Assembly (NCBI GenBank): GCA_943324055.2
Contig: CALPKD020000115.1
Coordinates: forward strand, 1-5,406
Direction: 5' to 3'
DNA from: Chitinophaga pinensis
Lineage (GTDB): Bacteria > Bacteroidota > Bacteroidia > Chitinophagales > Chitinophagaceae
Length of the DNA stretch: 5,406 bases
In this document: piece by piece, positions 1 to 5,406 of the stretch
Numbering within the stretch: position 1 is the first letter of the stretch
How the letters are laid out: each line of letters opens with the position of its first letter
Translations under genes and position numbers: made by a program
Notes under the pieces: model-generated
The model's database searches: none
What the model saw: the letters and a program-made list of their open reading frames with translations, nothing else
What the model was told of the DNA's origin: nothing

Positions 1-820
1 AAAAATCTCTGAATATTTTTAGCCCCTCAATTTTGACAACATGCAGCTCCTCGTCTTCTATTTCTTTTAGAATGGCCCCCTTAGGTAAAAATCCTAGGCA
101 GTTGTCCTCTTTTAAAAAATTCTTTAATGCTTCTGTGCCACTTAGGCGAACACTAACATTAAGGTCACTCATTTTAATGCCGTTACTTTTTAAATTATCT
201 TTTAAAGCGTCAAGCGTGCCTGAACCTTGTTCCCGTAATACAATTGGGAAGTGAACGATGTCTTTAATCTTTATATTTTTCTTGGATGCTATAAAGCTAT
301 TTTTACTACAAACTGCTACTACCTCATCCGATATAAAAGGTTTGTATAAAAGTCCAGAATTCTTTTTTCGACCCTCAACAATTCCAATATTTATCTCTTT
401 ATTAATTAATGCTTGGATAATTGTATCTGTATTTCTGTTTAATAAACTAATATTAAGATGAGGAAATTTATGATGAAATTTTGAAAGTATTTTGGGAAGT
501 ATATATAGTGCTACCGTTGTACTTGCCCCAAGATTCAATTCCCCTTTTGCATTATTTTCTTTATGAATAGTGCTCAACTGAAACTCAAGTAATGACTCTA
601 TTTTTTTAGCTTCTTTTAATCTGTCAAACAGTATTTTCCCACCATCTGTAAGATTTATTTTATTTCCATTTCTTTCAAATAATGGGATTTTATAGTAGGA
701 TTCTAATGCCTTAATGTGTTTACTAATTGCAGGCTGACTAATAAATATTATTTGACTTGCTTTAGAAAAACTAAGGTTTTTGGCTACTTCATAAAATACT
801 TCGTGTCTTGTAGATAACAT
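1..820 (-). CDS. LysR-family transcriptional regulator (C-terminus cut by the window edge)
   Basis: This is a DNA-binding regulator with 273 visible codons and no stop, so the last few tens of residues of a roughly 300-residue family member lie beyond the left edge. The start is ATG at 820-818; an in-frame TAA lies at 844-842 with no other start between. The N-terminal winged helix-turn-helix (about residues 1-65) reads as typical LysR: LSFSKASQIIFISQPAISKH (16-35), then IKALE, PLFER and LTDGG. The effector-binding domain begins near residue 92 (ELNLGAST) with the family features LPKIL, a REQGSGT loop and a late GTEALKNFL segment. The REQGSGT loop and overall pattern recall the CysL/CbbR-like branch, whose members often control sulfur, nitrogen or carbon assimilation; that placement is from memory of the family, and the ligand is unknown. 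It is divergent from the radical SAM operon, an arrangement in which LysR proteins often regulate both their own gene and the neighbour. The target could equally be a gene to the left. Confidence 0.93.
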   Translation of the reverse strand, partial: MLSTRHEVFYEVAKNLSFSKASQIIFISQPAISKHIKALESYYKIPLFERNGNKINLTDGGKILFDRLKEAKKIESLLEFQLSTIHKENNAKGELNLGASTTVALYILPKILSKFHHKFPHLNISLLNRNTDTIIQALINKEINIGIVEGRKKNSGLLYKPFISDEVVAVCSKNSFIASKKNIKIKDIVHFPIVLREQGSGTLDALKDNLKSNGIKMSDLNVSVRLSGTEALKNFLKEDNCLGFLPKGAILKEIEDEELHVVKIEGLKIFRDF

Positions 821-843
821 AATACTGTAGTTTTTTAATGTTT

Positions 844-858
844 AACTAAATCTTAGTT
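844..858. promoter_or_regulatory. Inverted repeat, possible LysR operator
   Basis: The sequence AACTAA-ATC-TTAGTT is a 6-bp perfect inverted repeat around a 3-bp centre, and it begins 24 bp upstream of the LysR start codon. LysR regulators usually bind interrupted dyads in the divergent intergenic region and often repress their own gene, so the location fits. The dyad is short and AT-rich and could occur by chance. The operator role is inference. Confidence 0.35.
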
Positions 859-978
859 GAAGGTATCTAATATTAAGAACTGGCTAGCGCTTTGAGTATT
901 TAAATGACAATTATAGTGGTTGATTTGGCTAACCCAAAGCTTTATCCATCAAAACTGCCGATTTATACGCCGAACCCT

Positions 979-986
979 TATTTTTG
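979..986 (+). promoter_or_regulatory. Bacteroidota-type -7 promoter box (TATTTTTG)
   Basis: TATTTTTG matches the Bacteroidota primary-sigma -7 consensus TAnnTTTG at every fixed position. It lies 17 bp before the TTG start of the radical SAM gene. No TTTG or TTG -33 element is seen at the expected distance upstream. A TATAAT hexamer at 990-995 overlaps the expected transcription start region but also has no -35 partner. A weaker alternative pair is TTTG at 891-894 with TTGATTTG at 920-927 (one mismatch, but a long 25-bp spacer). If the 979 box is used, the 5' leader would be only about ten bases. The rest of 821-1003 holds no gene that I can support. Confidence 0.4.
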
Positions 987-1003
987 CGCTATAATTTATC
1001 CGC

Positions 1004-3199
1004 TTGCAAGCACCCATTTTATTAATAACGCCGCCGTTTACACAGCTCAATACACCGTATCCGGCCACTGCGTACCTGAAAGGTTTTTTTAATACCAAAA
1101 ATATAGCGACTGTTCAGGCTGATTTTGGGATAGAAGTTACCTTGGCGCTTTTTAGCAAGGAGGGTCTGGAGAAGTTATTTAATACAATCGATCAAAAGAA
1201 TCAAGATCTTTCGGCCAATAGTGAACGAATCGTAGCCTTGAAAGACACTTACATTCATACCATTGACAACGTGATGCTTTTTTTACAAGGGAAGCTTCCT
1301 ACACTTGCCCATTTGATTTGCAATCGTCAATTTTTGCCAGAAGCAAGTGCATTTGAACAGGTAGATGATTTAAAGTGGGCATTTGGTAGCATGGGTAAAC
1401 AAGACATGGCAAAGCATATTGCAACAATGTATCTGGAGGATTTAAGTAATTTGATTAAAGAAAATGTTGACGAACATTTTGGATTTAGTCGGTATGCGGA
1501 AAATTTGGGAAGATCGGCAAATTCATTCGATGAATTATATGAAGCATTACAATTGCCCTATACTTATTTAGATGAAATTTTAATTGATATTTTAAAGGAA
1601 CGTATTGTAAAAGTGCAACCAAAATTGGTTTGCATGTCTGTTCCTTTTCCTGGAAACTTGTATACATCATTACGTTGTGGGCAATGGATAAAGAAAAATT
1701 ACCCTACTATAAAAGTAGCGATGGGTGGTGGTTTTGCGAACACAGAACTGAGATCCTTAAGTGATGTACGTGTGTTTGATTTTTATGATTTTATCACATT
1801 AGACGATGGGGAAGCACCTTTAGAAATTTTAATAGAACATCTTGACGGAAAAAAGGAACAGCATGAATTAAAGCGTTGTTTTACACTTGTTAATGGGGTG
1901 GTTACCTATATTAACAATACAAGTTGTTCTGATTATAAACAAGGGCAGGTAGGTACACCTGATTATGATGGCTTATTATTGGATAAGTATATTTCGGTTA
2001 TAGAGGTCACCAATCCAATGCATAGTTTATGGAGTGATGGTCGTTGGAATAAGTTAACAATGGCGCATGGTTGTTATTGGGGGAAGTGTACCTTTTGCGA
2101 TATCTCATTGGATTATATTAAAACGTATGAGCCAATTACTGCTTCCTTATTGGTTGACAGAATGGAGGAGTTGATTGCGAAAACAGGTCAGAATGGTTTC
2201 CATTTTGTAGACGAAGCAGCGCCTCCTTCAATGATGAAAGCAGTGGCAATTGAAATAATTAGACGCAAGCTAGTGGTAAGTTGGTGGGCGAATGTAAGAT
2301 TTGAAAAAAGCTTTACGCAAGATCTTTGTCAATTATTAAAAGCTTCAGGATGTATTGCAGTAAGTGGGGGACTAGAGGTAGCGTCGGACAGATTATTGGA
2401 ATTAATTCAAAAAGGAATTACGGTGTCACAGGTTGCTAAAGTAAGTAAACACTTTACGGAAGCCGGTATCATGGTGCATGCTTATTTAATGTATGGTTTC
2501 CCAACACAAACGGTTCAGGAAACGATTGATTCCTTAGAAATGGTGAGACAGTTTTTTGAAACAGGCGTTTTGCAATCTGCCTTTTGGCATTTATTTACTA
2601 TGACTGCGCATAGCCCGATTGGTTTGGAGCCCGAAAAATATTTAGTTAAAAAAGTTTCTAATGAAGTGGGCACTTTTGCTAATAATGATATTGCACACAC
2701 CGATCCAACTGGGGCTAATCATGAAATTTTTGGATATGGATTAAAAAAAGCATTGCTCAATTATATGCACGGAGCTTGCTTTGATTTCCCTTTGCAAAAA
2801 TGGTTTGATTTTAAAGTGCCTAAGACAACGATAGCACCTGATTATATCCAAAAGGAAATTGAATCTCCGGAATATGGAGTTTCAAATAATTACAAAGCAA
2901 TTTGGTTAGGAGTGATGCCAGTAAGTTCAATTGTTCAACGGTCTAAGAAGGGGAGTAAATGGGAGGAGATGTCCCTGTTGTTTCAGACTACAAAAGCGAG
3001 TATTACTATAAATGTAGATGTTGAAAAAGGAGCTTGGCTTTTAAATCTTTTCTCATTGTTAAGTATCTCCAAAGGTAATGGACTTGTTTATGGAGAGATA
3101 AAGGAAAGTTATTATGCTGCTGGCTTAGCTGACTTTGAATTGTTTTGGGATAATAAACCTGTTACTGGATTGTATAAGGCAGGCTTGTTAAGGATTTAA
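1004..3199 (+). CDS. B12-binding-domain radical SAM protein
   Basis: This is a cytoplasmic radical SAM enzyme of the cobalamin-binding class, 731 residues; the substrate is unknown. The N-terminal Rossmann-like B12-binding region (about residues 4-290) shows PILLITPPF at 4-12, a buried strand PKLVCMSV at 206-213, MGGGFA at 240-245 and DDGE at 267-270, the usual strand and loop pattern of these domains. The radical SAM barrel (about 345-560) carries the cluster cysteines C357, C362 and C365 in GCYWGKCTFC, followed by GGLE (455-458) and GFPTQT (498-503). The cysteine spacing is CX4CX2C instead of the textbook CX3CX2C. The C-terminal 170 residues are not recognised. Characterised relatives in this class include methyltransferases and ring-forming or other B12-radical enzymes, so methylation is possible but not shown. 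The start is TTG at 1004: an in-frame TAA at 992-994 leaves no ATG or GTG upstream, and the conserved PILLITPPF begins three codons later. It leads a probable three-gene operon. Confidence 0.93.
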   Translation: MQAPILLITPPFTQLNTPYPATAYLKGFFNTKNIATVQADFGIEVTLALFSKEGLEKLFNTIDQKNQDLSANSERIVALKDTYIHTIDNVMLFLQGKLPTLAHLICNRQFLPEASAFEQVDDLKWAFGSMGKQDMAKHIATMYLEDLSNLIKENVDEHFGFSRYAENLGRSANSFDELYEALQLPYTYLDEILIDILKERIVKVQPKLVCMSVPFPGNLYTSLRCGQWIKKNYPTIKVAMGGGFANTELRSLSDVRVFDFYDFITLDDGEAPLEILIEHLDGKKEQHELKRCFTLVNGVVTYINNTSCSDYKQGQVGTPDYDGLLLDKYISVIEVTNPMHSLWSDGRWNKLTMAHGCYWGKCTFCDISLDYIKTYEPITASLLVDRMEELIAKTGQNGFHFVDEAAPPSMMKAVAIEIIRRKLVVSWWANVRFEKSFTQDLCQLLKASGCIAVSGGLEVASDRLLELIQKGITVSQVAKVSKHFTEAGIMVHAYLMYGFPTQTVQETIDSLEMVRQFFETGVLQSAFWHLFTMTAHSPIGLEPEKYLVKKVSNEVGTFANNDIAHTDPTGANHEIFGYGLKKALLNYMHGACFDFPLQKWFDFKVPKTTIAPDYIQKEIESPEYGVSNNYKAIWLGVMPVSSIVQRSKKGSKWEEMSLLFQTTKASITINVDVEKGAWLLNLFSLLSISKGNGLVYGEIKESYYAAGLADFELFWDNKPVTGLYKAGLLRI

Positions 3200-3213
3200 T
3201 AAAATTATAACCT

Positions 3214-3696
3214 ATGAATAATACAACCGGTACTGTTGAGATTGTAGATTATGAATCAAAGTACAATGCGGCTTTTGCTTATTTGAACAAAGAATGGATC
3301 GCTGCCTATTTTAAAATGGAAGCCGCTGATTATAAAGCTTTGGACAATGCAGATACTTATATTTTACAAAATGGAGGCTGTATTTTAGTGGCCTTGTTAG
3401 ATAAGGAGCCGGTAGGTGTTTGTGCATTAATTAAAATGAATGATCCTGATTACGATTTTGAATTAGCAAAAATGGCGGTGTCTCCAAAAGCACAGGGTAA
3501 AAAAATTGGATGGTTATTAGGGAATGCGGCGATTGAAAAAGCAAAACAATTAGGTGCGTCAAAAATTTACTTAGAAAGTAATACAATATTAGTCCCTGCA
3601 ATTCAATTATACCGTAAACTCGGGTTTATTGAAGTGCATGGTCGACCAACTCCGTATGAGCGTGCTAATATTCAAATGGAATTAAGTATTTCTTAA
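3214..3696 (+). CDS. GNAT-family N-acetyltransferase
   Basis: This is a 160-residue single-domain acetyltransferase of the Gcn5-related fold, which transfers an acyl group from acyl-CoA to an amine. The acceptor is unknown. Motif A is clear: the strand ELAKMAVSP (83-91) is followed by the acetyl-CoA pyrophosphate loop QGKKIG (94-99), fitting Q/RxxGxG/A. Motif B follows as YLESNTILVPAIQLYRKLGF (119-138), where Y133 occupies the position of the tyrosine that often acts as general acid. The N-terminal half has the expected strand CILVALLDKEPVGVCAL with a bend after it. The ATG at 3214 lies 14 bp after the radical SAM stop, with no terminator between, so the two are probably co-transcribed and translated from one message. 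It may modify the same small molecule or protein as the radical SAM enzyme, but stand-alone GNATs of this size are often generic, so this link is inference. Confidence 0.92.
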   Translation: MNNTTGTVEIVDYESKYNAAFAYLNKEWIAAYFKMEAADYKALDNADTYILQNGGCILVALLDKEPVGVCALIKMNDPDYDFELAKMAVSPKAQGKKIGWLLGNAAIEKAKQLGASKIYLESNTILVPAIQLYRKLGFIEVHGRPTPYERANIQMELSIS

Positions 3697-3729
3697 ACTA
3701 CAAAAAAATCGAATTCAATTTTATACGTC

Positions 3730-4692
3730 ATGAAAAAAGTCACTTTTTTAGTACTGTGTTTAGGCTTGCTTAACACTACATTTTCGCAGTCCCAAGTTGA
3801 AATCAATAAAGCAGTTAATGTTAAGTTTGTTAACTTTTATAATGCCGAAAAATACGACAGTATCGTTTCCCTATTTTCTCCTGAAATGAATACTGCACTG
3901 CCTTTAGCTAAGTTTTCACAAGTGTGCAATGGCTTGAAAGTGCAAATGGGAAAAATTTCAAATAGCAGATTTGTAAGATTTCAAAATCCAACTGCTTTTT
4001 ATGAAACGATTTTTATAAACGGTAAGTTAGGCTTGTATATTACACTCAATGCGCGTAATGAAATTGCGGGCCTTTTATTTAAGGCCTATACCGAAGTGCC
4101 AGCAATAGAAAGGAATAGTACTAAAATGAGTTTGCCATTTAAAGGGGAGTGGACTGTGTTTTGGGGTGGGAATACCAAGGAATTAAATTACCATGTGGAA
4201 AGTGAAGCACAGAAAGGGGCTTTTGATATTATGATTATGGATAAAAATGGCAGTACCCATAATGGAAATGGACAGCTGAATGAAGACTATTATGCATTTG
4301 GGAAAGAACTATATGCCCCCTGTGATGGGGAAGTAGTATTGGTGGTAGACGGCATAAAGGACAATGTGCCTGGCACGAAGAACCCGATTTACATACCAGG
4401 TAATACGGTTATAATAAAAACAGATAAAAACGAGTATGTGTTTTTTGCGCACTTTAAACAACATTCAATTATTGTAAAACAAGGTCAAAAAGTTAAATCA
4501 GGGGAATTACTTGGTCAATGTGGTAACTCGGGAAATTCAACTGAACCACATCTTCATTTTCATCTTCAGAATGTAGAGGATATGACTATTGCTGTTGGTG
4601 CAAAATGTTACTTTGAAAAGATACTTGTGAATGGGAATTTAAAATCAGATTATTCGCCTATTAAGGGAGATAAGCTAGTTGGATTAGATTAA
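3730..4692 (+). CDS. Secreted M23-family metallopeptidase with N-terminal DUF3887-like domain
   Basis: This is an exported zinc peptidase of the LytM/lysostaphin type, 320 residues. Such enzymes usually cut peptidoglycan cross-links or other glycine-rich peptides. A Sec signal peptide (KK, then a hydrophobic stretch, ending near TTFSQ, about residues 1-19) is present. Residues 24-118 resemble DUF3887, a small alpha+beta domain found before catalytic domains in secreted proteins (pattern: YNAEKYDSIVSLFSPEM, then a GLKVQMGKI segment). The M23 domain covers about 140-300: AFD with D166 as a likely zinc ligand, YAPCDGEVV (195-203), GNTVIIKT, AHF with H241, VKQGQKVKSGELLG, GNSGNSTEPHLHFH. In the HxH signature H274-L-H276, H276 is the expected zinc ligand. 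The usual HxxxD His is replaced (K162); H155 in NYHV may take its place. It starts 33 bp after the GNAT stop and is followed by a strong terminator, so it is probably the last gene of the operon. There is no lipobox at the cleavage site. Confidence 0.92.
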   Translation: MKKVTFLVLCLGLLNTTFSQSQVEINKAVNVKFVNFYNAEKYDSIVSLFSPEMNTALPLAKFSQVCNGLKVQMGKISNSRFVRFQNPTAFYETIFINGKLGLYITLNARNEIAGLLFKAYTEVPAIERNSTKMSLPFKGEWTVFWGGNTKELNYHVESEAQKGAFDIMIMDKNGSTHNGNGQLNEDYYAFGKELYAPCDGEVVLVVDGIKDNVPGTKNPIYIPGNTVIIKTDKNEYVFFAHFKQHSIIVKQGQKVKSGELLGQCGNSGNSTEPHLHFHLQNVEDMTIAVGAKCYFEKILVNGNLKSDYSPIKGDKLVGLD

Positions 4693-4711
4693 TTGAAGCG
4701 ATTTTTTATAA

Positions 4712-4753
4712 AAAAAGGCCCCACCTGCAATTTATTGCAGGTGGGGCCTTTTT
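4712..4753. terminator. Bidirectional intrinsic terminator between convergent genes
   Basis: A perfect 19-bp inverted repeat (arms 4712-4730 and 4735-4753) encloses a TTTA loop. The core GGCCCCACCTGCAA is GC-rich, and the arms end in A5 on the left and T5 on the right, so each strand reads as a hairpin followed by a U-tract. It lies 19 bp after the M23 stop and 17 bp after the stop of the minus-strand gene, so it can end both transcripts. Confidence 0.95.
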
Positions 4754-4770
4754 AGTTTTGGATCCTAGTT

Positions 4771-5406
4771 TTAGAATGATCTTACTGCTCTGATTCTAGC
4801 ATTGGAAGTTTCTCCGAAACTTGTTGAAACTGCTCCAGTGTTTAAATTTTGCACATTTATTGTATTATTTGATGCACTAGTTCGTAACGAACTTAAATAG
4901 TTAGCATTTGAAAACGTAAAGTAGGTTGATTTATTTGTGTACAATACATTCAACTCATATTTCGTAGGAAGTCTCCAATCGGTGTATAGTTTTCCTGCTG
5001 TGCTATGATTTGCTGTGTTTGAAATAACATCTCCTGCACTAAACCAGTTATCAGCGGTGCTTTGGTCTGTTGTTTCAGCTATTAGTCCATGCAGGCCATC
5101 TGTTGTTACATAAAACACAATACCACCTCCATAACTATCACCTATTGCATGTGTAACTGCACCATCTGCAGTTGATGTCCAAGTGGTTCCATTGGAAGTT
5201 AATATATTTCCTTTTGCACCTGGAGCTACTGCTTGTAAAGCACTCGTTCCATTTCCGAGTAATACATTATTAGCAGCAAGTGTAGTTGCGCCTGTTCCGC
5301 CATTTGCTACACCAAATGTGCCCGTAATTTTTGCGCTTGATATACCAGTTGCGATTTTTGCATCAGTCACAGTTGCGTCTGCAATTTTTGCAGTTGTTAC
5401 CGCTGC
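4771..5406 (-). CDS. C-terminal part of a large surface/tail-fibre-like protein with a DUF1566 (Lcl-type) domain
   Basis: The open frame enters from the right edge and shows 211 residues; its true start lies outside. A GTG at 5370 is internal, because the 12 codons before it (AAVTTAKIADAT) continue the same repeat pattern. Visible residues 1-30 are tandem AKI-centred repeats, then GVANGGTGATTL and VLLGNGTSALQ (32-58), then KGNILTSNGTTWTS (65-78). These are stalk motifs shared by phage tail fibres and Bacteroidota surface proteins. The last 125 residues match the DUF1566/Lcl pattern: IGDSYGGGIVFYVT (88-101), GLHGLIAE, DWRLPTKYELNVLY (143-156), NYLSS (169-173) and a terminal IRAVRSF. The usual YWSST motif is changed to NYLSS. 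No sorting domain follows, since the protein stops right after RAVRSF. Probable role: exported adhesive or carbohydrate-contacting fibre. The exact ligand, and whether it is a prophage fibre, cannot be decided here; the neighbours are not phage genes, which favours a cellular surface protein. Confidence 0.85.
   Translation of the reverse strand, partial: AAVTTAKIADATVTDAKIATGISSAKITGTFGVANGGTGATTLAANNVLLGNGTSALQAVAPGAKGNILTSNGTTWTSTADGAVTHAIGDSYGGGIVFYVTTDGLHGLIAETTDQSTADNWFSAGDVISNTANHSTAGKLYTDWRLPTKYELNVLYTNKSTYFTFSNANYLSSLRTSASNNTINVQNLNTGAVSTSFGETSNARIRAVRSF
5326..5406 (-). repeat. Tandem AKI-centred peptide repeat within the surface protein
   Basis: Three copies of a unit of nine to ten residues are visible, reading VTTAKIADAT, VTDAKIATG and ISSAKITGT, with AKI spaced 10 then 9 residues apart. 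At the DNA level the copies share GCAAAAAT(T/C)GCA. Such repeats build the elongated stalk of trimeric fibres. The array probably continues past the right edge. Confidence 0.7.

Noticed and set aside
33..461. Two plus-strand open frames at 33-254 and 258-461
   Set aside because: Both are antisense to the well-supported LysR gene, and their translations show low-complexity hydrophobic sequence with no recognisable domain.
904..1092. Open frame from ATG 904 (62 codons)
   Set aside because: Its second half overlaps, out of frame, the conserved N-terminus of the radical SAM protein, and the first half resembles no family. I also considered it as a frameshifted extension of the radical SAM gene, but the conserved domain begins naturally at residue 4 from TTG 1004.
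1485..2700. Minus-strand open frames at 1485-1670 and 2515-2700
   Set aside because: They are shadows inside the radical SAM coding region.
3757..3759. Cys10 in the M23 signal peptide as a lipoprotein site
   Set aside because: The preceding residues are LVL, not a lipobox with a small residue before Cys, and the cysteine is in the middle of the hydrophobic stretch.
4712..4753. The hairpin as a mobile-element end or attachment site
   Set aside because: It is a single perfect stem with A- and T-tracts placed symmetrically between two convergent stops, which is fully explained by a bidirectional terminator.
5368..5370. GTG at 5370 as the start of the minus-strand protein
   Set aside because: The frame stays open to the window edge and the upstream codons continue the same AKI repeat, so the real start is outside.

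Overview
The window looks like ordinary chromosomal DNA from a member of the Bacteroidota. It is AT-rich, strong Shine-Dalgarno sequences are lacking before the starts, a perfect TAnnTTTG promoter box is present, and the gene families are typical of the phylum: a long B12-binding radical SAM protein, an M23 peptidase with an N-terminal DUF3887-like domain, and a large surface protein ending in a DUF1566/Lcl-type domain. The genus cannot be told from sequence reading alone.

Layout. Positions 1-820 (minus strand) hold a LysR-type transcriptional regulator whose C-terminus runs off the left edge. A divergent intergenic region (821-1003) carries a short inverted repeat close to the regulator start and a Bacteroidota-type -7 box close to the next gene. 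Three plus-strand genes follow with short gaps (14 bp and 33 bp) and no terminator between them, so they are probably one operon: a 731-residue B12-binding-domain radical SAM protein starting at TTG 1004, a GNAT acetyltransferase (3214-3696), and a secreted M23 metallopeptidase (3730-4692). A 19-bp perfect hairpin flanked by A- and T-tracts (4712-4753) ends this operon and, on the other strand, the converging gene. That last gene (4771-5406, minus strand) is the C-terminal 211 residues of a larger surface or tail-fibre-like protein.

How the genes work together. No pathway can be named. The radical SAM protein is probably a cobalamin-dependent enzyme acting on an unknown substrate. The GNAT next to it may act on the same molecule. 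The M23 peptidase is exported and may act on the cell wall, so it could be linked to the other two only by co-transcription. Whether the LysR protein controls the divergent operon or a target to its left is open.

The points most worth a second look are the non-canonical CX4CX2C iron-sulfur motif of the radical SAM protein, its TTG start placed almost directly after a promoter box, the cluster of CCG codons in its first 20 residues, and the unusual zinc-site arrangement of the M23 enzyme. I saw no mobile element, CRISPR array, tRNA or rRNA.
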